A stretch of 64,000 nt of DNA from assembly GCA_022826385.1 (NCBI GenBank), contig JAJDUZ010000053.1, positions 83,845 to 147,844 of the forward strand, read 5' to 3'. Made by a program: the position numbers and the translations under genes. The DNA is from Silicimonas sp. GTDB taxonomy: Bacteria; Pseudomonadota; Alphaproteobacteria; Rhodobacterales; Rhodobacteraceae. How positions within the stretch are numbered: the first letter of the stretch is position 1; the number at the start of each line of letters is the position of its first letter. This document shows positions 8,797 to 17,047 of this stretch, piece after piece. The notes beneath the pieces were generated by a model that was given only the letters and a program-made list of their open reading frames with translations, had not been told where the DNA came from and did not search any database.

Positions 8797-9798
8797 ATGG
8801 GCGCCCGGATCACCATGCGCGATGTGGCCGAGGCTGTCGGTGTGTCGCCGATGACGGTCAGTCGCGCCTTTCGCGAAGACCGGGCGGTCAGCGTCGAAAC
8901 GCGCAACCGCATCCGGCAGGCGGCTGACCGGTTGGGCTATGTCTATGACAGCAGCGCGACGGCGTTCCGGACCCAGAAAAGCGGATTTGTCGCTGTAACC
9001 TTGCCCTCGCTCAACAACGCCAATTTCGCCGAGACCTATCGCGGGTTGTCGAACGCGATCGAAGGCAGCGGGATGCAGTTGCTGTTGGGGGCCACGAATT
9101 ACCGGGTCGAGAAGGAAGAAGATTTGGTCCGTCAGCTTCTGGCGCGGAACCCCGAGGCGCTGGTGATGACGGGGGGACACCACACCGAGGCCACGCGCGA
9201 TCTGGTGGCGGCACGCGGGATCCCGGTGATCGAGATGTGGGACCTGCCGGATGCACCGCTTGGCCACGCCGTCGGGTTTTCCAACGCCGATGCGATGGGG
9301 CGCGTCGTGGGACATCTGGCCACCAAGGGCTGTCGTCAACTGGCCTTTGTCGGCACAACCGATGGCACGGACAGTCGCGGCAGCGAACGCTTGCGCGGCG
9401 CCCGGATCACTGCCGAGCGTCTGGGCCTTCCGGTGATCCGTTGCCTTGATGCCGGACCCGCGCCGGTGTCGATGCGGCATGGCGCCGAACTGGTCGAGCG
9501 TCTGGCGGGGGAGCTTGCTGCCTATGACGCACTGATCTGCGTGTCGGACCCGGTGGCGTTCGGCGTGCTCAGTGCCTGCCGCCGTCTGGGGATGGCGGTG
9601 CCGGGTGACATCGCGCTGACCGGCTTCGGGGCGTTCGAGGTCTCGGCGGTGTCGGACCCGCGGATCACCACCGTCTCGGTCGAGGCGCGGCGGATCGGCG
9701 AAGAGGTCGCGCGTCTGCTGGATGCGCTCTTCGCGGGCGAGGCGGTGCCGCAGCAGGTTGAAGTCGAGACCAAGCTGGTTCCCGGCGAGACGACGTGA
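8797..9798 (+). CDS. LacI-family transcriptional regulator, GntR-like (copy 1)
   Basis: A 333-residue repressor. The LacI helix-turn-helix and hinge occupy residues 6-60 (TMRDVAEAVGVSPMTVSRAFR). The periplasmic-binding-protein-like effector domain starts near KSGFVAVTLPSLNNANFAE. The SLxN segment is characteristic of the GntR/IdnR gluconate branch. It is the last gene of the short dehydrogenase operon. A second regulator of the same branch follows at 9872, so the cluster has a regulator pair, as E. coli has GntR plus IdnR. It probably binds the TGTTACCGGTAACA-type operators in this region. Confidence 0.9.
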   Translation: MGARITMRDVAEAVGVSPMTVSRAFREDRAVSVETRNRIRQAADRLGYVYDSSATAFRTQKSGFVAVTLPSLNNANFAETYRGLSNAIEGSGMQLLLGATNYRVEKEEDLVRQLLARNPEALVMTGGHHTEATRDLVAARGIPVIEMWDLPDAPLGHAVGFSNADAMGRVVGHLATKGCRQLAFVGTTDGTDSRGSERLRGARITAERLGLPVIRCLDAGPAPVSMRHGAELVERLAGELAAYDALICVSDPVAFGVLSACRRLGMAVPGDIALTGFGAFEVSAVSDPRITTVSVEARRIGEEVARLLDALFAGEAVPQQVEVETKLVPGETT

Positions 9799-9840
9799 CC
9801 CGCCGCCTTGGCTTGAATGCGCCGGGGGGTTGGGTCACAC

Positions 9841-9854
9841 TGTGACCGATAACA
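9841..9854. promoter_or_regulatory. GntR-type LacI operator upstream of regulator 2
   Basis: TGTGACCGATAACA matches the operator family at 6745-6772 and 10939-10974 (TGTKACCGRTAACA). It sits 18 bases before the likely GTG start of the second regulator, indicating autoregulation. A GTCACAC at 9834-9840 abuts it and makes a larger imperfect dyad. Confidence 0.75.
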
Positions 9855-9871
9855 ATAGGTCTGATCTCCGC

Positions 9872-10894
9872 GTGCCAAACTCTCCGAAATCGCCGGTTAC
9901 CATGCGCGACGTTGCCCGTGCCGCCGGCGTGTCGCGGATGACCGTTTCGCGGGCCTTGAAGAAGAACAGCCCGGTCTCGCGCGAGACGCGCGAGCGGATT
10001 CTCGAGGTCGTACGCCAGATGAATTACGTGCCTGACCAGATGGCGGGCAGCCTGACGACCAAGCGGTCCGGGTTCGTGGCGGTGCTGGTGCCGTCGCTGA
10101 ACAACCTTCACTTTGCCGAAACCGTGCAGGCGCTGACCGAGGCATTGGAAAAGATCGGGCAGCAGGTTTTGCTGGGCTATACCGACTATTCCAAGCAGCG
10201 CGAGGAAGAACTGGTCGAGGCCATGCTGCGCCGCCGACCCGAGGCCGTAGTCTTGTCCTATGACGGACACAGCGACCGGACCGTGGCGCTGTTGAGCGAT
10301 GCGAATGTGCCGGTGGTCGAGCTTTGGGAGGTGCCCGAGGACCCGCTGCAGCACACGATCGGGTTTTCCAACCGGAAGGCGGCGGCCGATATGACGGCGG
10401 CGCTCATCGGCAAGGGCTACAGGAACATCGCCTTTCTGGGCGAGGCCGATGACGCCTGGACGCGCGGGGCCGCGCGACGGGCCGGGTGGCGCGATGCGAT
10501 GCAGGCGGCGGGGTTGTCAGCGCACCGGTTGATGAAGATCGGCAAGCCGCCCCTCTCGATCGAAGACGGGGCCAACGCCGCGCCGAAATTGCTGGCCGAG
10601 TTTCCTGACACCGATTGTGTGTTCTGCGTCTCGGACGTGCCGGCCTTTGGTGTTCTGACCTATCTCAAGTCCATCGGGCGCGACGTGCCGGGCGACATCG
10701 CCATTGCCGGGTTCGGGAATTTCGAGGTCTCGCGCTTTTCGACGCCGGCGATCACGACGGTCGAGGTCGATCCACGGGAAATCGGCCGGGCCACGGGCGC
10801 GTTGATCGCGGATGTGCTGGATGGATCGGGTGACACGGCGCCCCGTCACGGGGCGGTGGATGTGTCGTTGAGCTTCCGCGGCTCCACCCGCTGA
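9872..10894 (+). CDS. LacI-family transcriptional regulator, GntR-like (copy 2)
   Basis: A 340-residue repressor from the GTG at 9872 (VPNSPKSPVTMRDVARAAG). The alternative GTG at 9842 lies inside an operator-like palindrome, so I prefer the later start; an ATG at 9902 is also possible. The helix-turn-helix is VTMRDVARAAGVSRMTVSRALK, the effector domain begins SGFVAVLVPSLNNLHFAE, and the VPGDIAIAGFGNFEVS signature is near the C-terminus. It is a close paralogue of the regulator just upstream. The transporter operon starts 92 bases downstream behind two operators, so this gene probably controls sugar-acid uptake and itself. Confidence 0.88.
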   Translation: MPNSPKSPVTMRDVARAAGVSRMTVSRALKKNSPVSRETRERILEVVRQMNYVPDQMAGSLTTKRSGFVAVLVPSLNNLHFAETVQALTEALEKIGQQVLLGYTDYSKQREEELVEAMLRRRPEAVVLSYDGHSDRTVALLSDANVPVVELWEVPEDPLQHTIGFSNRKAAADMTAALIGKGYRNIAFLGEADDAWTRGAARRAGWRDAMQAAGLSAHRLMKIGKPPLSIEDGANAAPKLLAEFPDTDCVFCVSDVPAFGVLTYLKSIGRDVPGDIAIAGFGNFEVSRFSTPAITTVEVDPREIGRATGALIADVLDGSGDTAPRHGAVDVSLSFRGSTR

Positions 10895-10938
10895 GCGACT
10901 GCTAGCGTTAACATGCGAAAATGCTGAAAATTAACTTG

Positions 10939-10974
10939 TGTTACCGGTCACACTCATTAATGTGACCGGTAACA
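10939..10974. promoter_or_regulatory. Paired GntR-type operators upstream of the ABC transporter operon
   Basis: TGTTACCGGTCACA (10939-10952) and its exact reverse complement TGTGACCGGTAACA (10961-10974) lie 22 bp apart centre to centre, about two helical turns. They sit immediately before the ribosome site (AAAGGGAGG) of the ATPase gene at 10987. Same-face spacing favours cooperative binding of two LacI-type dimers or one tetramer. This is the strongest evidence that transport and catabolism share one regulator. Confidence 0.88.
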
Positions 10975-10986
10975 AAGGGAGGAATC

Positions 10987-12075
10987 ATGCCAGCGATCCA
11001 TTTGGACAATCTGATAAAGCGCTATGGCGAAACCCAAGTGCTGCACGGGATCGAACTGGAGATGGCGGACAACGAGTTCACCGTTCTGGTGGGGCCGTCT
11101 GGCTGCGGCAAGTCGACGACCTTGCGGATGATTGCCGGGCTTGAAAGCGTCTCGGATGGCGAAATTTGGGTGGATGGCGAGGCCGTCAGCCATCTTGAGC
11201 CGAAAGAGCGTGACCTCGCGATGGTGTTTCAGGATTACGCGCTCTATCCGCATATGAACGTGGCGCAGAACATCTCGTTTGCGCTCCGCCTGCAGCGCCG
11301 CCCGAAGTCCGAAATCGACAAGAAAGTGCGCGAAGTGGCCGACGTGGTGGGCCTGACCGAGTTTCTGCATCGGAAGCCCGGCGCGCTCTCTGGTGGTCAA
11401 CGCCAACGGGTCGCGATGGCGCGGGCGCTGGCCAAGGATTCCGGCATTTTCCTGTTCGATGAACCGCTGTCGAACCTTGACGCCAAGCTGCGCGGGCAGA
11501 TGCGGGCCGAGCTGGCGCTTATGAGCCAGCGGGTTGAGAAGAACATGATCTATGTCACCCACGACCAGATCGAGGCGATGACGCTGGCGGATCGGATCGT
11601 CGTCATGCATGGCGGCTATATTCAGCAGCAGGGGTCGCCCGAGGAACTCTTCAAGCGCCCGGTCAACAAGTTCGTCGCCGGGTTCCTTGGTTCGCCGCCG
11701 ATGAACTTTCTGAACGGCGAGATCGAGGAACGCGACGGCGAGGTCTTCATCCTTGGCGAAGGTTTTGCCTTGTCGATTGAAGGCGCCGCGGCCGAGAAGG
11801 CGCGTGCGCATAACCACAAACTGGTGACGCTGGGCATTCGCCCGTCCGACCTGCGTTTCGACGCGGACGCGCCCGCGCACAAGGTGCTGTCGCTGGATGT
11901 GACGGTCTCGGAATATATCGGCGCGCAGTCGGTGCTGCTTTGCAAATGCGGAACCGAGACCGTGATGGTCGAGCTTGCTTCGGAAACGCCAGTGGCCCTT
12001 GGCCAGACTTTGAAATTCGCGGTCAACGCGAACGGGGTGCACCTGTTCGATCGGGAGACCGAGAAGGCCCTTTAA
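10987..12075 (+). CDS. Carbohydrate ABC transporter ATPase (UgpC/MalK-like)
   Basis: A 362-residue ATPase. Walker A GPSGCGKST is at residues 36-44, the Q-loop is in FQDYALYPHM, the signature is LSGGQRQRVAMARAL, and Walker B is FLFDEPLSNLDAKLR with a THDQ switch histidine. The C-terminal TOBE-like regulatory domain runs from about 240 to 362. The carbohydrate-uptake CUT1 type is indicated by YPHMNVAQN and the long C-terminus. It is first in an operon with the binding protein and two permeases. A GGGAGG ribosome site and the operator pair precede it. It powers import of the sugar-like substrate at the inner membrane. Confidence 0.93.
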   Translation: MPAIHLDNLIKRYGETQVLHGIELEMADNEFTVLVGPSGCGKSTTLRMIAGLESVSDGEIWVDGEAVSHLEPKERDLAMVFQDYALYPHMNVAQNISFALRLQRRPKSEIDKKVREVADVVGLTEFLHRKPGALSGGQRQRVAMARALAKDSGIFLFDEPLSNLDAKLRGQMRAELALMSQRVEKNMIYVTHDQIEAMTLADRIVVMHGGYIQQQGSPEELFKRPVNKFVAGFLGSPPMNFLNGEIEERDGEVFILGEGFALSIEGAAAEKARAHNHKLVTLGIRPSDLRFDADAPAHKVLSLDVTVSEYIGAQSVLLCKCGTETVMVELASETPVALGQTLKFAVNANGVHLFDRETEKAL

Positions 12076-12098
12076 AATAGTTCAACGGGAGGAATAAA

Positions 12099-13439
12099 AT
12101 GTTGAAAATCTTGAAGAATACGGCGCTTTCGCTGTCAGCCGCTGCGCTGATGGCCAGCACGGCGCTGGCCGGTGGTCATGGGGGCCCCTATGACGAGTAT
12201 GCAGGCACCACGCTGATCGTGAACTTCCCGGCACACCCGCATTACGACGCGGTGATGAAGATCCTGCCCGAGTTCACCAAGGAAACCGGCATCGAGGTCG
12301 AGGTTGACCAGCTGCCTTACCTGAAAATGCGCGAGCGTCAGACGTTGGAACTGGCGCAGGACGAAGGTGAATATGACCTGATCGCCTATGTCGTGTTCTC
12401 GAAGGCCGACTACGTCTACGCCGACCAGCTTGAGAACCTTGCCAAGTACTTCATGAACCCCAAGCTGGCCGATCCGTCCTATGACGCGGACGACCTGATT
12501 GACGGCTATGTCTACAACATCGGTTTCGCCGGTGGCGGCAAAGGGTATTTGGAAGGCAAGACCGGCTCGCTCTTCGGTATTCCTTACGGTTCGGAGACCT
12601 CGATCCTCGGCTATCGGACGGACATCTTCGAAAAGCATGGGCTTGAAGTGCCGGAAACCTATGACGAGATGCTGGAAATTGCCTGCAAGATTCCCGAACT
12701 GGAACCGGGCATGGGCGGTGTCGCCTCGCGTGCGGCCTCGGGCCACCATGCAAGCCACGCGTTCCTTCTGCATCTTGCGCCTTTGGGCGGCCGGGTATTC
12801 GACGATGCGTGGAACCCGATCGTCAACAACGAAGCCGGTGTGGCGGCAGCCAACGCGCTGAAAACCATCGTGGATTGCGGGCCGGAAGGCGCGACCAACT
12901 TTGGCTTCGGTGAAGCGCTGGGCGCGTTCCTGAACGGTGACACGGCAATGTTCCTGGACACGACCGTTGTCGCGGGCCAGATCAACGACCCGTCCAAATC
13001 GCAGGTGGTTGGCAAGGTCGACTGGGCGCTGCACCCGATGGGCACGCGGCGTGGCTCGCAGACCGGCGGTTTCGGCATCGGCATCCCGTCGAACGCCGAG
13101 AACAAGGAAGCCGCGTTCCTGCTGATGCAGTGGCTGACCTCGAAAAAGGGTGACAAGCTGGTCGCCCTTGCCGGCGGCAACCCAAGCCGCTTCTCGACCC
13201 ATGCCGATGCGGATGTGAACGCCAAGTTCCCGCATATGGCGACCTTTGGCGAAGCACTGAAGCACGCCGATCCGGACTGGCGTCCGATCATCCCCGTCTG
13301 GGGCAAGATCAACGCTGATCTTGGCACGACGCTCTCGAAAGTGCTGACCGAGGATCTGGACATCCAGGAAGCCCTCGACGGTGTAGCCGAGCGTACCAAG
13401 GCCGTGATGGAAGAGGCCGGGTACTACACCTGGCAGTAA
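12099..13439 (+). CDS. Periplasmic sugar-binding protein (family 1 ABC)
   Basis: A 446-residue protein with a clear Sec signal (MLKILKNTALSLSAAALMASTALA) and the family 1 solute-binding fold. It has FPAHPHYDAVMKILPEFTKETGIEVEV at the start of the mature domain and the typical FLNGDTAMFLDTT and GGFGIGIPSNAENKEAAFLLMQWL segments. A GGGAGGAATAAA ribosome site precedes the ATG. It delivers substrate to the permease pair encoded next. A strong hairpin after the stop (13455-13476) probably raises its expression above that of the permeases. The exact ligand is unknown; a sugar acid or its glycoside fits the context. Confidence 0.9.
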   Translation: MLKILKNTALSLSAAALMASTALAGGHGGPYDEYAGTTLIVNFPAHPHYDAVMKILPEFTKETGIEVEVDQLPYLKMRERQTLELAQDEGEYDLIAYVVFSKADYVYADQLENLAKYFMNPKLADPSYDADDLIDGYVYNIGFAGGGKGYLEGKTGSLFGIPYGSETSILGYRTDIFEKHGLEVPETYDEMLEIACKIPELEPGMGGVASRAASGHHASHAFLLHLAPLGGRVFDDAWNPIVNNEAGVAAANALKTIVDCGPEGATNFGFGEALGAFLNGDTAMFLDTTVVAGQINDPSKSQVVGKVDWALHPMGTRRGSQTGGFGIGIPSNAENKEAAFLLMQWLTSKKGDKLVALAGGNPSRFSTHADADVNAKFPHMATFGEALKHADPDWRPIIPVWGKINADLGTTLSKVLTEDLDIQEALDGVAERTKAVMEEAGYYTWQ

Positions 13440-13454
13440 TCCTCCCTCCCTGAG

Positions 13455-13476
13455 GGGGCAGGCTTCGGTCTGCCCC
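13455..13476 (+). terminator. Intercistronic stem-loop after the binding-protein gene
   Basis: GGGGCAG (13455-13461) pairs with CTGCCCC (13470-13476) around an 8-nt loop containing TTCG. It lies 15 bases after the stop of the binding-protein gene. No T-tract follows, so it is more likely a 3' mRNA-stabilising or partial-attenuation structure than a full terminator, as is common after binding-protein genes in ABC operons. Confidence 0.7.
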
Positions 13477-13508
13477 TGAAACCACCCTCTCACTTGCGGT
13501 TTGTCCTC

Positions 13509-14471
13509 ATGGCTGACGCCACCCTCACATCCAGCCCGAACGCACGCACGGCGCGGCGCCGTCGGACCGAGCGGCTGAACCGGCTGACGCCCTATCTTTT
13601 CCTTGGGCCTGCGGCGGTCATCATGGCGATCGCGCTGCTTTACCCGCTGGGCTACATGGTCTGGGGCAGTTTCCGCGACTGGGATCCAAGCCAGACGATC
13701 GGCGAAGCCGAGTTCGTTGGCCTGAAGAATTACATCACCCTTTGGGGTGACCCGAATTTCCGCGAGAGCCTTGGCGTGACCCTGCGCTTTGCCTTCTTCG
13801 TGGTGACGTTCGAGATGGTGATCGGTGTCGGTCTGGCGCTGCTTCTGGACCGCAACATTCGCGGCATGTCGATGCTGCGCACCATGTTCATCCTGCCGAT
13901 GATGATCGCGCCCGTCGTGGTGGGCCTGATGTGGCGCTATATGTACCACCCGACGGTCGGCACCTTTAACCGGACACTCGAGAGCCTTGGCCTGCCAAGT
14001 GTCGACTGGCTGGGCCAGCACGCGCTGATGAGCGTCATCATCGCGGATATCTGGCAGTGGACGCCCTTCATCTTCATCCTAGCGCTGGCGGCGTTGCAGT
14101 CGCTGCCGCGCTCGGCGCTGGAAGCGGCGCGGATCGATGGCGCGACGGCGTGGCAGCAGATCTGGTACATCAAGCTGCCGCTGATGATGCCCGTTCTGAT
14201 CGTGACCGGGCTTCTGCGCCTGATCGACGCGTTCAAGGTGCTGGAAGTGATCCTTGTGATGACCGAAGGGGGCCCCGGTCTCTCGACCGAGATCCTCGCC
14301 CTGCGGATCAGCCGCACCGCGACCGAGTTCCGCGAACTGGGCGTGGCGGCGGCGATGTCGAATTACCTGTTGCTGCTGCTTCTGGCGCTGACGCTGGGCA
14401 TGTTTGCCTTCACCCGCTGGCAGGAAGCGCGCGCAGCCAAGGTCCGCATGGCGGCCGAGGAGGACAGCTGA
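13509..14471 (+). CDS. Carbohydrate ABC permease (MalF/UgpA-like)
   Basis: A 320-residue inner-membrane protein from the ATG at 13509. A TTG at 13494 is an alternative start. A basic N-terminal tail precedes TM1 (LTPYLFLGPAAVIMAIALLYPLGYM), and five further hydrophobic segments follow. The cytoplasmic EAA loop is ALEAARIDGATAWQQIWYIKLPLM, which docks the ATPase. It overlaps the second permease by one base, which fits a coupled heterodimeric channel. Confidence 0.92.
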   Translation: MADATLTSSPNARTARRRRTERLNRLTPYLFLGPAAVIMAIALLYPLGYMVWGSFRDWDPSQTIGEAEFVGLKNYITLWGDPNFRESLGVTLRFAFFVVTFEMVIGVGLALLLDRNIRGMSMLRTMFILPMMIAPVVVGLMWRYMYHPTVGTFNRTLESLGLPSVDWLGQHALMSVIIADIWQWTPFIFILALAALQSLPRSALEAARIDGATAWQQIWYIKLPLMMPVLIVTGLLRLIDAFKVLEVILVMTEGGPGLSTEILALRISRTATEFRELGVAAAMSNYLLLLLLALTLGMFAFTRWQEARAAKVRMAAEEDS

Positions 14472-15406
14472 TGGACCAGTCTTACGACCGCCAGAACCCC
14501 GCTTTCTATGCGGTGATCGCGCTTCTGGTCTTCATGAGCGTCGGCCCCGTCTTGTTGATGTTCGTCAACAGCTTCAAGCTGGACGTCGATATCATCGGTG
14601 GCACCACCGGCCTGATCTTCCTGCCGACAATCCAGAACTATGAAACCGCGCTTTGCGACGTGCTTTGGTACGAGCCGGATCATCTGGATTTCTGTTCGCT
14701 CAAGTTCGGTGGCGCGTTCATCAACTCGCTGATTATCGCGCTGGTCTCGACCGCGCTGACCTTGGTGATCGGCTGCATGGCGGCCTATGCGCTGGTTCGG
14801 TTCCGGTTCATGGGACGCGACACGGTTTCGCTGACAACGCTGATGGTCCGCATGGTGCCGCCGGCCGTTCTGTTGGTGCCGGTTTTCGGGCTTTGGAACA
14901 ACGAGTTCTGCCTGGACCGCGACGGCCTGATCGGAGGCGCGATCCGCGACACGTTCGGGGGCCGGGGCGATGTCTGCCTTGCGGGAACGCATACGGGCAT
15001 CATCCTTGTCTATGTCGCGATGAACCTGCCCTTCGTCATCTGGATCCTGCAAAGCTTCATCGTGCAGGTGCCACGCTCGCTGGAGGAAGCGGCCCGCGTC
15101 GACGGGGCAGGGCCGTTCCAGGTGTTCTTCCTTGTCGTATTGCCGCTGATCAAACCCGGCCTTGCCGCCGCTGCGATCTTCACCTTCCGGATTGCGTGGA
15201 ACGAGTACCTGCTGGCCTCGGCGCTGAGCGACCGGAACACCAAGACGGTGCCGATCCTGATCGTCAACAACATGAGCGAATTTAACGTCGAATGGGGGGT
15301 CATCATGGCCACCGGCATGTTGCTGGCCATTCCGCCGATCATCTTCACGCTGTTCGCCAGCCGCCAAATCATCACCGGCATGACCGCAGGCGCGGTCAAG
15401 GGCTGA
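14471..15406 (+). CDS. Carbohydrate ABC permease (MalG-like) with cysteine-bearing periplasmic insertions
   Basis: A 311-residue permease starting at the ATG that overlaps the preceding stop by one base. It has six membrane segments and the EAA loop SLEEAARVDGAGPFQVFFLVVLPLIKPG. Two non-cytoplasmic loops are longer than normal for MalG proteins and carry cysteine pairs: C62/C75 after TM1 and C147/C169 between the middle segments. Disulphides would be possible there. It forms the channel with the protein at 13509. It is coupled (ATGA) to the cytochrome b561 gene, which is unusual company for a sugar permease. Confidence 0.9.
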   Translation: MDQSYDRQNPAFYAVIALLVFMSVGPVLLMFVNSFKLDVDIIGGTTGLIFLPTIQNYETALCDVLWYEPDHLDFCSLKFGGAFINSLIIALVSTALTLVIGCMAAYALVRFRFMGRDTVSLTTLMVRMVPPAVLLVPVFGLWNNEFCLDRDGLIGGAIRDTFGGRGDVCLAGTHTGIILVYVAMNLPFVIWILQSFIVQVPRSLEEAARVDGAGPFQVFFLVVLPLIKPGLAAAAIFTFRIAWNEYLLASALSDRNTKTVPILIVNNMSEFNVEWGVIMATGMLLAIPPIIFTLFASRQIITGMTAGAVKG

Positions 15407-16164
15407 TGGACTGGCTCTTGGCCCCCATCGACCCGGCTCGCGCCCATGACGTGGGCGTCGCGGTGTCGTGGCACGCGCGCTCGATGGTGCTGGCGTGGGG
15501 CGTTCTGGCGCCGTTGGCGGTGCTGATCGCGCGGTTCTTCAAGATACTGCCGGGGCAGGACTGGCCGCGCGAGCTGGACAGCCAGCTCTGGTGGCGGTCG
15601 CACTGGATCGGACAGGTGGCTGTGGCCGCGATCTCGGTCGCCGGGCTGGTGCTGGTGTTGCCCAGCGAACGCGGCGCCATGACGTTGCACAACTGGCTGG
15701 GCTTCGGGCTTCTGGCGCTGATGCTGGTACAGGTGCTCTTGGGCGCGTTTCGCGGATCAAAAGGCGGGCCCAGCGATCCGGCCCGCGATGGCACGCCGCG
15801 CGGTCACCACTATGACATGACGCCATGGCGGCTGGCCTTCGAGGCGCTGCACAAGACGTTGGGCTATGGCGCTTTGGCACTGGCGGTTGTTGTCATCCTG
15901 ACCGGGCTTTGGAAGGCCAATGCTCCGGTCTGGATGTGGGGCGCGCTTGCGGTATGGTGGGCGCTGTTGGTGGTGGCCTTCATCACGTTGCAACGGCGCG
16001 GCATGGCGATCGACACCTATCAGGCGATCTGGGGCGACGGGGCCGAGCACCCGGGCAACCAGATGCCAGCGCCGGGTTGGGGCGTGCGCCGCCCCGGAGA
16101 CACGAGAAGAGAGAGTGCGGACAATGTTCGGAATGATCGAGGGGACGGGGTTCGAAGTCATTGA
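15406..16164 (+). CDS. Cytochrome b561-type membrane haem protein
   Basis: A 252-residue protein starting at 15406, where ATG shares one base with the previous stop. About five hydrophobic segments carry histidines at the positions expected of CYB561-type bis-haem proteins: H23 (SWHARSM), H66 (RSHWIG), H91 (LHNWLG) and HKTLGY near 149. The C-terminal tail is hydrophilic and its last 41 bases overlap the next gene in another frame. Proteins of this family pass electrons across the membrane, often from ascorbate-like reductants. Its placement inside a sugar ABC operon suggests coupling of substrate oxidation to the respiratory chain. That is inference. Confidence 0.8.
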   Translation: MDWLLAPIDPARAHDVGVAVSWHARSMVLAWGVLAPLAVLIARFFKILPGQDWPRELDSQLWWRSHWIGQVAVAAISVAGLVLVLPSERGAMTLHNWLGFGLLALMLVQVLLGAFRGSKGGPSDPARDGTPRGHHYDMTPWRLAFEALHKTLGYGALALAVVVILTGLWKANAPVWMWGALAVWWALLVVAFITLQRRGMAIDTYQAIWGDGAEHPGNQMPAPGWGVRRPGDTRRESADNVRNDRGDGVRSH

Positions 16165-17047
16165 ACCCGAATTTCAGGACTGCCTGATCGGACATGCGCG
16201 GGTGGAACGGCTCTGGACCGGGGCGCGGTGGTCGGAAGGACCAGCGTGGTTCGCCGCCGGGCGCTATCTTGTCTGGTCGGACATCCCCAACAACCGGATG
16301 ATGCGGTTCGACGAAACCGATGGTTCGGTCTCGGTCTTCCGCAATCCCGCCAATAACACCAACGGGCACACAGTCGACCGGCAGGGGCGGCTGGTCAGTT
16401 GTGAACATCTGACGCGCCGCGTCACCCGGACCGAGCTTGATGGCAGTCTGACGGTGATCGCCGACAGCTATCAGGGCAAGCGGCTCAATTCGCCCAATGA
16501 CGTGGTGGTGAAATCCGATGGCTCGATCTGGTTCACCGACCCAAGCTATGGGATCCTGATCGACTATGAAGGTGAACGCGCAGAAAGCGAGATCGGCGCG
16601 TGTCATGTGTATCGCGTCGATCCCTCGGACGACATCTCGATCGTCGCGGAGGACTATGTGAAGCCGAACGGCCTGGCCTTCAGCCCCGACGAAAGCCTGC
16701 TTTATATCGCGGATACCGGTGCCTCGCATCAGGCCGACGGGCCGAAGCATATCCGGCGCCACACGGTCAATGCCGACAACAGTCTGAGCGGGGGCGAGGT
16801 TTTGGCGACCTGCACCAACGGTCTCTTCGACGGGTTCCGTTGCGACCGCGACGGACGCATCTGGACCTCGGCCGCGGACGGGGTGCATTGCCTCGCACCC
16901 GATGGGCGGCTGATCGGTAAGATCCTGATCCCCGAATTCGTCAGCAATGTCTGTTTCGGCGGACCCCGCCTGAACCGCCTGTTCATCTGCGGAACCACGT
17001 CGCTTTACGCGGCCTTCCTCGCCGTGAACGGGGTGTCGCCGGTATGA
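16124..17047 (+). CDS. SMP-30 / gluconolactonase-family lactonase
   Basis: A 307-residue beta-propeller protein. The start at 16124 follows a purine-rich GAGAAGAGAGAG leader and lies within the end of the cytochrome gene. Motifs include RWSEGPAWF with the metal-binding Glu, NNTNGHTVDRQGRLVSCEH, LNSPNDVVVKSDGSIWFTDPSYG and KPNGLAFSPDESLLYIADTG. No signal peptide is seen, so it is cytoplasmic. It hydrolyses a sugar lactone to the acid, the step that would feed the dehydrogenases encoded at 5.7-8.5 kb. It overlaps the GlcG-like gene by 4 bases. Confidence 0.9.
   Translation: MFGMIEGTGFEVIEPEFQDCLIGHARVERLWTGARWSEGPAWFAAGRYLVWSDIPNNRMMRFDETDGSVSVFRNPANNTNGHTVDRQGRLVSCEHLTRRVTRTELDGSLTVIADSYQGKRLNSPNDVVVKSDGSIWFTDPSYGILIDYEGERAESEIGACHVYRVDPSDDISIVAEDYVKPNGLAFSPDESLLYIADTGASHQADGPKHIRRHTVNADNSLSGGEVLATCTNGLFDGFRCDRDGRIWTSAADGVHCLAPDGRLIGKILIPEFVSNVCFGGPRLNRLFICGTTSLYAAFLAVNGVSPV

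Noticed and set aside
9722..9871. Earlier starts for the second LacI regulator
   Set aside because: They lie inside the previous gene or in an operator; LacI proteins start a few residues before TMRDVA.
12135..14021. Minus-strand frame opposite the sugar-binding protein and permease
   Set aside because: Antisense to well-supported genes; no domain or ribosome site.
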